Part shown: in pieces, positions 44,656 to 54,178 of the stretch | Numbering within the stretch: the stretch's first letter is position 1 | Layout of the letters: each line of letters opens with the position of its first letter | NCBI GenBank assembly: GCA_031254915.1 | Contig: JAIRTL010000024.1 | Span: 1 to 57,360, forward strand | Source of the DNA: Planctomycetota bacterium | GTDB taxonomy: Bacteria > Planctomycetota > SZUA-567 | Direction of reading: 5' to 3' | Length of the DNA stretch: 57,360 nucleotides | Position numbers and translations under genes: made by a program | The notes under the pieces: model-generated | The model's input: only the letters and a program-made list of their open reading frames with translations | Told to the model about the DNA's origin: nothing | Database searches by the model: none

Positions 44656-45666
44656 TTGGCTACGGGAATCAAACAGATCGCGGAAATGGCAGGTGTGTCC
44701 GTCACCACCGTCTCGCATGTGGTGAACGGAACGAGGTTCGTCTCCGAGGAGAAGCGCGAGCGCGTCCTCAGGACCATGCGGCGCCTCCACTATCGCCCCA
44801 ATCGACTCGCCAGCGGCCTCCGCCGCCGCAAATCCAGCACCATCGGCGTCGTGCTTCCCGATATCACCAATCCCTATTTCGCCGAAATCGCGCGGGGTGT
44901 CGAGGACGCCTGTTTCGAGAGGGAGTACAGCGTCATCATTTGCAATTCCGACGCCAGCCTGAAAATAGAGGCGCATTATCTCTCCATGTTGGCGGAGAAG
45001 CAAATGGACGGAATCGTGCTGATCAACGTCGGCGATCACGGCCAGAAACCGCCGGGAAGCATCGCACGGGACATCCCCTTCGTCATGCTCGATCGTGAAG
45101 TGCACGGGATGAACACCGATTCCATCCAGGTGGACAATTTCGCGGGCGGTCGCATGGCGGCGGACCACCTCTTCGCGCTCGGTCACCGAACCGTGGCCTG
45201 CATCGGCGGAGCGCCGGAGGTCTATCCCTCCTGGGACCGGGTGGACGGATTCGTCCAGTATATGAGGGACGCCGGGCACCCGGTGCCGTCGCGGATGATT
45301 CTGGCCGGCGACTTCCAGGCCGAAAGCGGGTATGTCACGACGTGCCGCGTCATGCGGGCGAAGAAGAGACCCACCGCCATTTTCGCCGCGAACGACCTCA
45401 TGGCCTGCGGCGCGGTGCGGGCGCTGACCGAGATGGGACTGTGCGTTCCCGCGGACGTTTCGGTCGTCGGCTTCGACGACATCACGCTTTCCGGACTGTT
45501 CAATCCGCCCTTGACCACCATTCATCAGCCGCGCCTGGAAATGGGAGGGACGGCGGTGGCGCTCTTATTGGAACGGGCGGCCCGTCCCGGGTTGAAGCCG
45601 CGCCGCGTCATGCTGCCGTTGCGTCTTGTCGCGCGGCAATCGTCGGGGCCGGCCGAGGGGGCATGA
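44656..45666 (+). CDS. LacI-family transcriptional regulator
   Basis: A 336-residue repressor. The N-terminal helix-turn-helix [21 protein letters not shown] is at residues 5-25, followed by the hinge [23 protein letters not shown]. The sugar-binding core shows [78 protein letters not shown] and [13 protein letters not shown] at 44656 is the only plausible start in frame; it has no clear ribosome-binding site, so expression may be low. It likely represses its own promoter through the operators at 44472-44497 and the sugar operon downstream. The ligand is unknown. Confidence 0.92.
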   Translation: MATGIKQIAEMAGVSVTTVSHVVNGTRFVSEEKRERVLRTMRRLHYRPNRLASGLRRRKSSTIGVVLPDITNPYFAEIARGVEDACFEREYSVIICNSDASLKIEAHYLSMLAEKQMDGIVLINVGDHGQKPPGSIARDIPFVMLDREVHGMNTDSIQVDNFAGGRMAADHLFALGHRTVACIGGAPEVYPSWDRVDGFVQYMRDAGHPVPSRMILAGDFQAESGYVTTCRVMRAKKRPTAIFAANDLMACGAVRALTEMGLCVPADVSVVGFDDITLSGLFNPPLTTIHQPRLEMGGTAVALLLERAARPGLKPRRVMLPLRLVARQSSGPAEGA

Positions 45667-45720
45667 CGCCACGGCGCCGGCGAATGTTTTTTTGCCCACT
45701 TTATTATGGAGGAAATCTGC

Positions 45721-46470
45721 ATGAAAAAGATTCTTATCGGCGGCGAATCCTGGATAAAACACATCTCCCACATCAAGGGATTCGACATCTTCACGTCCTG
45801 CGAGTTCGAGACCGGCGTCACCTGGCTCAAGGAGGCGCTGGAAAAGAGGGGCTTCGAGGTGACGCACTGTCCCGGCCACGAAGTTTCGGAAAACTTTCCC
45901 TATACGCCCGAGGAATTGTCGGCGTACGGCGCGGTGGTCCTCTCCGACATCGGCGCGAACTCGCTTCTGTTGACCAACAAGGGATTCGTCAAGGGGCAGG
46001 TCATCCCGGACCGCATCGAGTCCATCAAGACCTACGTCGAGAACGGCGGCGGGTTCTGCATGATCGGCGGCTATCTCTCCTTCTCCGGAATCGACGCCAA
46101 GGCGCGGTATTCCCGGACCGCGATCAACGAGATCCTGCCGGTGGGGATTCTCGACCGCGACGACCGCATCGAAAAGCCCGCCGGCATCAAGCCGAGGACT
46201 GTCAAGGCCGACCACCCCGTTTTCAGGGGCATTCAGGGCGATTGGCCGCATTTTCTCGGCTACAACCAACTCGAAGCGCGCCCCGAGGGCGAGATGCTGG
46301 CGACAGTCGGCGACAATCACCCCTTCGTCGCCGTCCGTTCGTTCGGCAAGGGCCGCACCGCCGCCTTCGCCTCGGACGCCGCCCCGCACTGGGGACCGCC
46401 GGAGTTCGTGAACTGGAAGCATTATGGCGATTTCTGGGGCAACCTGTTCGATTGGCTTTGCGCAAAATAA
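45721..46470 (+). CDS. ThuA-like glutamine-amidotransferase-fold protein
   Basis: The 249-residue protein belongs to the class I amidotransferase-like group (STM3548/ThuA relatives): KILIGGESWIKH at the start, ALEKRGFEVTHCPGHEV, YGAVVLSDIGANSLLL near 75, and ENGGGFCMIGGYLSFSG near 112-126 (strand and turn where amidotransferases carry the nucleophile; here FCMIGG). Members are repeatedly found beside sugar ABC transporters and are thought to act on sugar-derived substrates, without a proven reaction. ATG 45721 follows GGAGGA; an upstream in-frame ATG at 45706 is less likely. It begins the operon with the binding protein 54 nt downstream. Confidence 0.82.
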   Translation: MKKILIGGESWIKHISHIKGFDIFTSCEFETGVTWLKEALEKRGFEVTHCPGHEVSENFPYTPEELSAYGAVVLSDIGANSLLLTNKGFVKGQVIPDRIESIKTYVENGGGFCMIGGYLSFSGIDAKARYSRTAINEILPVGILDRDDRIEKPAGIKPRTVKADHPVFRGIQGDWPHFLGYNQLEARPEGEMLATVGDNHPFVAVRSFGKGRTAAFASDAAPHWGPPEFVNWKHYGDFWGNLFDWLCAK

Positions 46471-46524
46471 CGGAGACCGTCCGGTCTCCATCGCGTCATT
46501 TTGGCAATTGCATGAGGAGAAAAC

Positions 46525-47514
46525 ATGACAGGCAAACGCGCATCATTCCTGTGGGCGGCTCTTTTCGCCCTTCTGTTTACCGGCGCCGCCAGCGCGGCGG
46601 AGAAGACCCGCGTGGCCTTCATCCCGCAGCTCATCGGCATTCCGTATTTCACCGCCATGGAAAAGGGCGGCGAAAAGGCGGCCCAGGATCTGGGAATCGA
46701 ATTCATGTACGTCGGCGCGCCGACCGCGTCCGCTTCCGAACAGGTCAGACTGTTTGAAAACCTCATCCAACAGAAGGTCGACGCCATTTCCATCTCCGTT
46801 CTCGACGCCGTTTCCCTGAACCCGGTGATCAGGCGGGCGCGCGCCGCCGGCATCGCCGTCTTCACCTCCGACAGCGATTCGGCCGATTCCGAACGCCAGG
46901 TCTACGTCGCCCAGGCCATGGACAAGGATCTCGGCTACACCTTGATCGACCGCCTCGCCGCGCAATGCGGGGAATCGGGGCAGATCGGCATCGTCTCCGG
47001 CGAATCCACCGCCACCAATCTCAACGCCTGGATCGCCTTCATGAAGGAGCGGTTGAAGGACAAATATCCGAAGATGGAGCTGGTCGACGTCCGCTTCACC
47101 AGCGGCGGTTCCAGCGAGGACGCCCTCCGCCAGGCGGAAGAACTGATGACCCGTTTCCCCGCGATCAAGGGGCTGGTGGCCGTCGCCTCCACCACCGTTC
47201 CCGGCGTCGTGCAAGCGGTGCAGCAGGCCGACATGGCGGGCGAGGTCGCCGTCATCGGCTATGGATCGCCCAACACCGTGCGCCCGTTCATCAAGTCCGG
47301 CGTCATGAAGGAATCCGTTCTCTGGGATCCGTGGAGGCTCGGGTATCTCACCGCCTGGGCCGGCAAGCGGTTGGCCGACGGCAAATCCTTCGCGGCGGAA
47401 AACGCCATTCCCGGATTCGACGCGCCGGTGAAGTATTTCGCCGACGAAAAAATCCTCCTTCTCGGCGATCCGCTCGTCATCGACGCGAACAACGTCGACA
47501 CCTTCGACTTCTGA
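46525..47514 (+). CDS. Periplasmic sugar-binding protein (Peripla_BP_4, LsrB/RhaS-like)
   Basis: The 329-residue protein has a signal peptide (MTGKRASFLWAALFALLFTG, cleavage near ASA-AE at residues 24-26). The type I periplasmic fold shows KTRVAFIPQLIGIPYF, EKGGEKAAQDLGIEFMYVGAP, LIQQKVDAISISVLDA, GIAVFTSDSDSADSERQVYV and GLVAVASTTVPGV. The pattern is that of the AI-2/rhamnose receptor group, whose FTSDSD segment contacts the ligand. It is probably the receptor for the ABC system encoded in the next genes. A 12-bp hairpin immediately after it may stabilise its mRNA. Confidence 0.9.
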   Translation: MTGKRASFLWAALFALLFTGAASAAEKTRVAFIPQLIGIPYFTAMEKGGEKAAQDLGIEFMYVGAPTASASEQVRLFENLIQQKVDAISISVLDAVSLNPVIRRARAAGIAVFTSDSDSADSERQVYVAQAMDKDLGYTLIDRLAAQCGESGQIGIVSGESTATNLNAWIAFMKERLKDKYPKMELVDVRFTSGGSSEDALRQAEELMTRFPAIKGLVAVASTTVPGVVQAVQQADMAGEVAVIGYGSPNTVRPFIKSGVMKESVLWDPWRLGYLTAWAGKRLADGKSFAAENAIPGFDAPVKYFADEKILLLGDPLVIDANNVDTFDF

Positions 47515-47521
47515 GACCACG

Positions 47522-47561
47522 GCGTCCCGGCGTGGTTCCGTTCGGAGCGACGCCGGGACGC
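47522..47561 (+). repeat. Intercistronic 12-bp hairpin after the binding-protein gene
   Basis: GCGTCCCGGCGT (47522-47533) pairs perfectly with 47550-47561; loop 16 nt. It has no T-tract and lies between the binding-protein stop and the ATPase start, where such hairpins often raise the level of binding protein over transporter. Confidence 0.6.
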
Positions 47562-47579
47562 ATCCGGGAGAAGCGCATC

Positions 47580-49091
47580 ATGGGCAGCATTCCGCTCCTC
47601 GGCATGAAGGGCGTCGGCAAGAGCTTCGGCGGGACCCGCGCTCTCGACGACGTTTCCTTCGACGTCCATGCCGGAGAAATCCACTCCATCGTCGGCGAAA
47701 ACGGCGCGGGAAAATCCACGCTCATGAAAATGATCGCCGGCGTCCACGCCCCGGATTCGGGGCATATGGAGATGGACGGCAAGCCGGTGGTTTTTCACGG
47801 GCCGGCGGACGCGACGCGGGCGGGCGTCTCGATCGTCTACCAGGAGCCGATGTTTTTTCCGAAACTGTCGGTGGTGGAAAACTTCTATCTGGGCGAGGAG
47901 TTGCTCACCCCGTCGGGAGGGATGGACTGGCGGCGCATGACGGAGGAGGCGGCGGAAGGCATGACCCGCATGGGGCTGTCCCCCGACATCGTCTCCAAAT
48001 CGATGAACGAACTTTCGATAGGCACCCAGCAGTTGACCCTGATCGCGCGCGGCGTTCACCGCAACGCGCGCCTGCTGCTCCTGGACGAACCGACGTCGAT
48101 CCTCAGCCATGTCGAGACCGGCATCCTGTTCTCGATGGTCAGGGAGCTCAAAAGGCGCGGCGTCGGCATACTGTACATAAGCCACCGGATTCAGGAATTG
48201 TTCCAGATTGCCGACGCCATGACCGTGCTTCGCGACGGCAGGAAAATCGTGACCATGCCGGTGGCGGAGGCGACGGAGGCGTCCCTCGTCGAGGCCATGT
48301 CGGGACGCTCGGTCGAATTCGACAATTACGTCAAACGCGACATCGCCGGCGATCCGATGTTGTCGGTGAAGGATCTGAGCCGGGCGGGATATTACTCGCA
48401 TGTCGCGTTCACGCTTCGCAAGGGGGAGATTCTCGGCGTGTACGGATTGGTCGGAGCGGGGCGGTCCGAAATGGCACGGGCGATATTCGGCGAAATGCCC
48501 GCCGATTCGGGATCCATCGAGCTCGACGGCAAACCCTTCGCGCCGGCTTCCGTCAAGGCCGCGTTCGACAGCGGGATCGCCTATGTTCCCGAGGATCGGC
48601 GGATCCAGGGATTGTTCATGTCCCGCGCCATCCGCGACAACATGACGGCGGGGCTGTTGCCGCGCCTGGCTTCCGGAAGGGGCGTCATCGACCGCAAACG
48701 CGAGCGCGAAGTGGCGACGCGGACTTCGGAACGGCTGAACGTGAAATCCGCGGGCATCGAAGCGCCGGCCAGCAGCCTCTCCGGCGGCAATCAGCAGAAG
48801 GTGCTTCTCTCGCGCGGCATTCTGCACGAACCCCGGGTCTTGATCCTCGACGAACCGACGCGCGGCATCGACGTGCGCACCAAGAGCGAGGTGCACCGTT
48901 TGATCATGGAATTGGCCGGACAGGGGGTGTCGATCCTGCTTATCTCGTCCGATCTCCCCGAGGTTCTCGGGTTGGCCGACTCCTTCGTTGTGATGCATGA
49001 AGGGCGGATGTCGAAAAAAAGGTCCCGCGAAGAGGCGGGAGAGCAGGAGATACTTCGCCTCGCCCTCGGACTGGAACCGGAAAAGGTGTGA
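47580..49091 (+). CDS. Sugar ABC transporter ATP-binding protein (RbsA/LsrA type)
   Basis: The 503-residue ATPase has two fused domains. Domain 1 has Walker A VGENGAGKST near 38-47, YQEPMFFPKLS (Q-loop) near 83, a degenerate signature ELSIGTQQLT near 141 and LLLLDEPTSI near 163. Domain 2 has GLVGAGRSEM near 284, SSLSGGNQQKV near 398 and LILDEPTRGID near 420. The degenerate domain-2 Walker A is usual. ATG 47580 has GGGAGAAG at 8-nt distance. It is followed without gap by the first M20 peptidase (TGATG), and the two permease genes come after the peptidases, so the transporter operon is interrupted by two enzyme genes. Confidence 0.93.
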   Translation: MGSIPLLGMKGVGKSFGGTRALDDVSFDVHAGEIHSIVGENGAGKSTLMKMIAGVHAPDSGHMEMDGKPVVFHGPADATRAGVSIVYQEPMFFPKLSVVENFYLGEELLTPSGGMDWRRMTEEAAEGMTRMGLSPDIVSKSMNELSIGTQQLTLIARGVHRNARLLLLDEPTSILSHVETGILFSMVRELKRRGVGILYISHRIQELFQIADAMTVLRDGRKIVTMPVAEATEASLVEAMSGRSVEFDNYVKRDIAGDPMLSVKDLSRAGYYSHVAFTLRKGEILGVYGLVGAGRSEMARAIFGEMPADSGSIELDGKPFAPASVKAAFDSGIAYVPEDRRIQGLFMSRAIRDNMTAGLLPRLASGRGVIDRKREREVATRTSERLNVKSAGIEAPASSLSGGNQQKVLLSRGILHEPRVLILDEPTRGIDVRTKSEVHRLIMELAGQGVSILLISSDLPEVLGLADSFVVMHEGRMSKKRSREEAGEQEILRLALGLEPEKV

Positions 49092-50401
49092 TGATGACGG
49101 ATGCGAAGGATACCGTCTCCGCCTGGCTGGACGCCCATTGCGGGGAATTGTACGATTTCGCGCGCGATCTGGTACGCGTTCCGAGCGTGACGCCGTGGTT
49201 CGGGGGCGAACCGGAGTTTATGCGTGAGGGCGACGTGCAGTCGAAGCTTGCGGCCAAGCTCTCGGCTCTCGGAGGCGAAATCGACTTGTGGGAACCCGAT
49301 GCGGAGGCGTTGGCGGGGTATGAGGGAAAACCGGGATATTACGCGGGACGTGACTTTACCGGGCGGCCCAATCTCGCGGCCGTTTTTCCCGGATCCGGCG
49401 GCGGGCGCTCGTTGCTGCTGCTTGGTCACGCCGACGTCGTGCCCGCCGCGACCGGGTGGACGCGCGAACCGTTCGCGGGCGAGATCGACGACGGCTGGCT
49501 ATACGGTCGCGGTTCGGTCGACATGAAGGGCGGAATCGCCGCCATGATTTTCGCTCTCGAGGCGATTCTCGCGTCGGGTCTGGACCCGAAGGGAAAAATC
49601 ATCGTCGGATCGGTCGTCGACGAGGAGGCGGGCGGGATGGGAACGCTGGCGTTCGTCGACAGGGGTTATCTCGCCGACGCGGGACTCATGACCGAACCGA
49701 CGGGCCTGAAGGTCGGCAACCATTGCCATGGCATACTTTGGGGCAAGCTGCACATACCGGGACGCGGCGGGCACATCGAGCTTCCCCGCGCCCACTGGCG
49801 GCGGGGCGGCGCGGTGGACGCCATCGACAAGGCACGGCTGTTCCTCGATTTCTTCGAACGCTGGAACGCCGACTGGCGCTTTTGGCGCTGGCATCCATAC
49901 GCCCCGAAGCCATGCGAAATCCACGCCGCCCAGGTGGCAAGCGGCGAATTTCCCACCTCCTACGCCGGTTCTGCGACGATCACCTTCAACGTCCAGTACC
50001 TCCCGGGCGAACGCGACGGGAATAATTCAGGCGGCGCGGTCAAGGTCTGGCTGGAGGAGGAATTCCGCCGCGTCGCGGAGACCGATCCCTGGCTGCGGGA
50101 AGGTCCGCCCACGGTGGAATGGATGGTGGACGCCGACTGCGCCGAGGTCTCCCCGGAGCATCCCTTCGTCGCCTGCTTGTCGCGTTCGCTGGAAACGCTG
50201 GGCTTGCCGGGGGAGATCGAGGGCAACACCAGCCACACCGATATCGGCTGGTTCGTGAATTCGGGCGTGGCGATGCTGAATTTCGGTCCCGGCGAAACAC
50301 GCCTGGCCCACCAGGCCGACGAACGCGTCTCCCTGACGGATCTCTTGAAGTCGGCCAAGGCCATCGCCGGACTCATCGTCGAGTGGTGCGGCGTCGCATA
50401 A
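49091..50401 (+). CDS. M20-family metallopeptidase / deacylase (copy 1)
   Basis: A 436-residue enzyme with the dinuclear zinc site of the M20 family (acetylornithine deacetylase/succinyl-DAP desuccinylase type): LLLLGHADVVPA near 112-123 (His and Asp), YGRGSVDMKGG near 140 (bridging Asp), SVVDEEAGGMGT near 178 (general-base Glu), MTEPTG near 202, and the last ligand His in TSHTDIGW near 385. It starts in TGATG overlap with the ATPase; the alternative ATG at 49094 differs by one residue. It would hydrolyse an amide bond of the transported compound. It is clearly paralogous to the next gene along its full length. Confidence 0.9.
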   Translation: MMTDAKDTVSAWLDAHCGELYDFARDLVRVPSVTPWFGGEPEFMREGDVQSKLAAKLSALGGEIDLWEPDAEALAGYEGKPGYYAGRDFTGRPNLAAVFPGSGGGRSLLLLGHADVVPAATGWTREPFAGEIDDGWLYGRGSVDMKGGIAAMIFALEAILASGLDPKGKIIVGSVVDEEAGGMGTLAFVDRGYLADAGLMTEPTGLKVGNHCHGILWGKLHIPGRGGHIELPRAHWRRGGAVDAIDKARLFLDFFERWNADWRFWRWHPYAPKPCEIHAAQVASGEFPTSYAGSATITFNVQYLPGERDGNNSGGAVKVWLEEEFRRVAETDPWLREGPPTVEWMVDADCAEVSPEHPFVACLSRSLETLGLPGEIEGNTSHTDIGWFVNSGVAMLNFGPGETRLAHQADERVSLTDLLKSAKAIAGLIVEWCGVA

Positions 50402-50418
50402 GGCATAAGGAACGACCC

Positions 50419-51726
50419 ATGGACAAATCGAAGCAAAGGGCGGTCGACTGGCTGGATTCAAACCGGGACGCGGCGGCCGGTTTTCTCTCCGATCTTATCC
50501 GTATTCCCAGTGTCAATCCCTGGTTCGGAGGCGACGGGAGTTTTCATCGCGAGGGCGACGCCCAGCGGTTCGTGGCGGAAAAGATGCGCCGGCTCGGGGC
50601 GAAGATCGACCTTTTCGAGCCTGACGTCAAGGCCCTGGCGAAATACGAGGGGCGTCCCGGGTATTATGAAGACCGCGATTTCACCGATCGCCCCAATCTC
50701 GCCGCGACGGTGAAGGGGAGCGGGGGCGGCAATTCGCTCATGCTTGCCGGCCATATCGATGTGGTTCCCCCGGGAGAGGGATGGACGGAGGATCCATTCT
50801 CCGGCCGACAGCGGGACGGGGTGATTTTCGGACGGGGAGCCGTTGACATGAAAGGCGGCGTCGCCGCCATGATCACGGGGTTGGAGGCGGTGCTGGCGAG
50901 CGGCTTCAAGCCGAAAGGCGACGTAATAGTCGCCACCGTGGTGGAAGAGGAATCGGGCGGCATGGGCAGCCTCGCCTTTGTCGACAGGGGATACAAGGCG
51001 GACGCCGGCATCATGACCGAATCCACCGGAATGACGGTCGCTCCGCTATGCCGCGGCATTCTCTGGGGACGTGTGAGAATCGAGGGTCGGAGCGGTCATA
51101 TCGAACTGCCGCAGGGCGATTGGCGGACCGGGGGAGCGGTGGACGCCATCGACAAGGCCAGACTGATCCTGCGGCAATTCGATATGATGAACAGGGACTG
51201 GGCGTTATGGCGGACGCATCCGTTGATGGCGCTCCCCTGCCAGATCCTTGCGGCGCAGTTCGAGGGCGGGGAGTATCCGACCGCGTTCGCCAATTCGGCG
51301 ACGATCACCTTCAACGCGCAGTATCTGCCGGGGGAGCGGGATGAGGACAGGCTTGGCGGCAAGGTGAAGGCCATGGTCGAGGAACAGATACGGAAGTTGG
51401 CGGAAACGGATCCATGGCTGGCGCTTCATCCGCCCCGGATCGAATGGATGGTGGACGCCGACTGCGCCGAGGTGCCGTCCGACCATCCCTTCGTCGGCTG
51501 CATGACCCGGGCTCTCGCCGACGCCGGCGTGCCTCCCAGGCTCGGGGGCATCGGGTTCCACACCGATATGGGCTGGTATGTGAACACCGGCACCGCCATG
51601 GTCAATTTCGGCCCCGGCGATCCGCGCCTCGCGCACCAGCCCGACGAACGCCTTTCCGTCGAGGAACTGACGCGGTGCGCGAAATCGGTCGCGGGAGCCA
51701 TCATCGACTGGTGCGGCGTGGAATAG
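50419..51726 (+). CDS. M20-family metallopeptidase / deacylase (copy 2)
   Basis: The 435-residue protein has the same architecture as the gene before it: LMLAGHIDVVPPGEGW, FGRGAVDMKGG, TVVEEESGGMGS, IMTESTGM and GFHTDMGWYVN supply all zinc ligands and the catalytic Glu. Where the first copy has MTEPTG, this has MTESTG. The closeness suggests tandem duplication and division of labour, for example two related amide substrates or a heterodimer. ATG 50419 follows AAGGAA. The genes lie between ATPase and permease genes, so they should be expressed with the transporter. Confidence 0.9.
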   Translation: MDKSKQRAVDWLDSNRDAAAGFLSDLIRIPSVNPWFGGDGSFHREGDAQRFVAEKMRRLGAKIDLFEPDVKALAKYEGRPGYYEDRDFTDRPNLAATVKGSGGGNSLMLAGHIDVVPPGEGWTEDPFSGRQRDGVIFGRGAVDMKGGVAAMITGLEAVLASGFKPKGDVIVATVVEEESGGMGSLAFVDRGYKADAGIMTESTGMTVAPLCRGILWGRVRIEGRSGHIELPQGDWRTGGAVDAIDKARLILRQFDMMNRDWALWRTHPLMALPCQILAAQFEGGEYPTAFANSATITFNAQYLPGERDEDRLGGKVKAMVEEQIRKLAETDPWLALHPPRIEWMVDADCAEVPSDHPFVGCMTRALADAGVPPRLGGIGFHTDMGWYVNTGTAMVNFGPGDPRLAHQPDERLSVEELTRCAKSVAGAIIDWCGVE

Positions 51727-51737
51727 GGGGCGCATTC

Positions 51738-52775
51738 ATGGGAATAACGGAACGAATCAGGGTGTTCAAGCCGCGAATAGGCAGGCGTGAATTGTTCACG
51801 CTCTTCCTGCTGGCGCTCGAGGTCGTCGTTTTTTCCCTCGTCGCCGATCATTTTCTGTCCTATCGCAACGTATTGAACATTTTGCGCAATTCCGTCGATC
51901 TGGCTGTCGTCGCCATAGGCATGACCATCATCATGATTATCTGCGGCATAGACCTATCGGTCGGATCGGCGCTGGGAGTGGTGGCCATCCTCGTGGGGTG
52001 GATGCTCAACGCCGGGGTCAACCCCTTTTTCATCGCGGGCGTCGCCGTGGCGGCGGGGTGCGCCATTGGCCTGGTCAACGGCTTCCTTATATGTTTTCTC
52101 CGCATCCCCGACATTGTCGCGACGATAGGAACGCAAAGCATTCTCCGCGCCATGGTTTTTTTCATGCTGGGCGGGCAATGGCTGACGGGTTTGCCGCCGG
52201 TATACGGCTTCCTTACGCGCGGACGCGTCTGGGGCGTCCCGGTTTCGCTTCTCGTCATTGCCGTTTTTTACGCCGCATTTTGGTATTTTCTGACCCGGAG
52301 GCCGGCCGGACGCCGGATTTACGCGGTCGGCAACGGACTGGAAACGGCCAAACTCGTCGGCATTTCCGCCCGGCGCGTGCGTACGCTTTCGTACGTCCTT
52401 TGCGGCGGTTTGGTGGGATTCGCCGCCCTGCTGTACGTCGGCCGTCTGGGCAGCGTCGAGATCACGGTCGGCAACGATCTCGCCCTGTCGGCGATCGCGG
52501 CGACGGTTATCGGCGGCACCGCCGTCACCGGCGGGCGCGGCTCGGTGGTCGGCACCCTCGCCGGGGTGTTTTTCATGTCGGTGATGAAAAACGGCATCGT
52601 CTTGTTCGGCATTCCCTCGCTGTGGGAGCGCGCCGCGGTGGGTCTGATGATCGTCGTTTCGATCAAGGTCGATCTCATGCTGGAGAAAAGGACGTTGCGC
52701 CGGCAGCAGCAGCAGTTGTCCAAGCAGCGGGAGTCCGCGTGGGCGGCGAGGCGCGGAGAGGGGGCGGCGTCATGA
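51738..52775 (+). CDS. Sugar ABC transporter permease 1 (RbsC/LsrC type)
   Basis: A 345-residue inner-membrane protein of the BPD_transp_2 family. The motif IICGIDLSVGSALG is near 70-83, and VIGGTAVTGGRGSVVG near 257. Eight to ten hydrophobic helices are visible, and the C-terminal tail is Gln/Arg-rich (residues 315-345). It would form a heterodimeric channel with the next gene product. It starts 11 nt after the second M20 gene and ends in a 4-nt ATGA overlap with the next gene. Confidence 0.92.
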   Translation: MGITERIRVFKPRIGRRELFTLFLLALEVVVFSLVADHFLSYRNVLNILRNSVDLAVVAIGMTIIMIICGIDLSVGSALGVVAILVGWMLNAGVNPFFIAGVAVAAGCAIGLVNGFLICFLRIPDIVATIGTQSILRAMVFFMLGGQWLTGLPPVYGFLTRGRVWGVPVSLLVIAVFYAAFWYFLTRRPAGRRIYAVGNGLETAKLVGISARRVRTLSYVLCGGLVGFAALLYVGRLGSVEITVGNDLALSAIAATVIGGTAVTGGRGSVVGTLAGVFFMSVMKNGIVLFGIPSLWERAAVGLMIVVSIKVDLMLEKRTLRRQQQQLSKQRESAWAARRGEGAAS

Positions 52776-53731
52776 ATCTCTTGCGCAAACTGGCGGGAAA
52801 CCGCATTGTTTTTTTGGCGATTCTCATCGCGACCATGACGGCGGTGATGTCCGGGCTCAGCCCGTATTTTCTCACCGTGGACAATCTTCTCGGCATGACC
52901 CGGTTCGGCGCGACGATGGCGCTTCTTGCCATGGGGCAGGCGCTGATCGTCCTGGCGGGCGGCGCCGGCATCGACATCTCGATGGGATCGATCCTCAGCC
53001 TTTCCGGGGTTCTTTTCGGCCTGCTGGTGTGGAAATGCGGCCTGGACGTCTGGACGGCTTCGGCGTGCGGCGTCGTCATCGGCGGTTTGCTCGGCTCGGT
53101 GAACGGTCTTACCGTCGCGGTGTGGGATTTCCCTCCCATGATAGGCACCTTCGCCACCATGTGGGCATACGCCGCCCTGGCGCTGATCATCACCGGCGGC
53201 GTCCCGGTATCCGGATTCCCCGAATCGTTCGCCTTCCTCGGCCAGCGCACGGTGGCGGGAATACCGGCGCAAATCGCGCTCGCGGTGATGCCGGTCTACA
53301 TCATCCTGCAATTCGTCATGTCGAAAACCGCCTTCGGCCGTTCCGTGTACCTGATCGGCATCAACCAGGAGGCGGCGCGTTTCGCCGGCCTTTCCGTGAC
53401 GCGCATCCGGTTTTTCCTGTATTGCCTGAGCGGCCTTCTCGCCGGCATGGGCGGAGTCATCATGGCGTCATGGCTGATGGCCGCGCGCCCCGACATCGGC
53501 GTCGGTCTCGAGATGCAGGCGCTGACGGTCACGGTGCTCGGCGGAATCGATATCTTCGGCGGATCGGGGAGCCTGGCGGGAGTGATGCTTGCCGTTCTGG
53601 TGGTGATCATGATGCAATCGGGAATGCAGCTCGCGAACATCAATACTGTGTGGCAGCTCGCGGTACTGGGGGTTATCCTCCTGGGGGCGGTGGCGCTGAA
53701 CCAGGCTCTTTCCCGCAAGACGTCCAATTGA
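52772..53731 (+). CDS. Sugar ABC transporter permease 2 (LsrD type)
   Basis: The 319-residue integral membrane protein is of the same family. VLAGGAGIDISMGSILS near 60-76 has the D-I-S-x-G motif, FPPMIGTFATMW near 113-124, and VTVLGGIDIFGGSGS near 248-262. Overlap with the preceding gene points to fixed stoichiometry. Two distinct permeases, one double ATPase and one receptor make a complete LsrACDB/rhamnose-like importer. A hairpin follows 38 nt after the stop. Confidence 0.92.
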   Translation: MNLLRKLAGNRIVFLAILIATMTAVMSGLSPYFLTVDNLLGMTRFGATMALLAMGQALIVLAGGAGIDISMGSILSLSGVLFGLLVWKCGLDVWTASACGVVIGGLLGSVNGLTVAVWDFPPMIGTFATMWAYAALALIITGGVPVSGFPESFAFLGQRTVAGIPAQIALAVMPVYIILQFVMSKTAFGRSVYLIGINQEAARFAGLSVTRIRFFLYCLSGLLAGMGGVIMASWLMAARPDIGVGLEMQALTVTVLGGIDIFGGSGSLAGVMLAVLVVIMMQSGMQLANINTVWQLAVLGVILLGAVALNQALSRKTSN

Positions 53732-53769
53732 ATATTTTCTCATTCCCTTGCAGGCACGCACGCATCCTC

Positions 53770-53794
53770 GGGCCGAACCGTGACGGTCCGGCCC
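53770..53794 (+). terminator. Hairpin ending the M20/sugar transporter operon
   Basis: GGGCCGAACC (53770-53779) pairs with GGTCCGGCCC (53785-53794) with one mismatch and a 5-nt loop. The following tract is only weakly T-rich. Confidence 0.5.
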
Positions 53795-54178
53795 GCTTCG
53801 CTTTCGTCGTGAAGGATTTCAGTCCCGGCGCAATGGCGTGGGTCATTGCGATAAGGTCGCGGGCGGGTTTTGCGGAGCGGCGCTTGGTGAGGTCTCGGCC
53901 GGGCATGAGGTCGTACTTTCGGCAGCGGTTGAGCCGAAACCGGCGTTTCTCTCCGCGCACTTTCCGCTCCGTCTCGTCGGCGTAGAGACGCGGTTTTCCA
54001 CCCTTTTTTGCGGGTCTTTCGATGACTTCGAGAGTCTTGGCCGAAAAGAGGAAAACGGACGGCGGGCAGCCCGATTTTCTCCAAAAGTCCATGTCGCGAA
54101 GGAACCATAAAAAGATCATATGCCGCACGGCGACGACCGTTTCCACGGAACCGTCGAAGCAAATCGGGGTCGACGCCG
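53795..54178. other. ~380-bp stretch without a confident gene
   Basis: A minus-strand frame (54182 towards 53760) is open and basic, with KGGKPRLYADETERKVRGEK and RCRKYDLMPGRDLTKRRSAK. It may be a remnant of a gene downstream of the UroD-like gene, but no family is recognisable. Confidence 0.3.
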
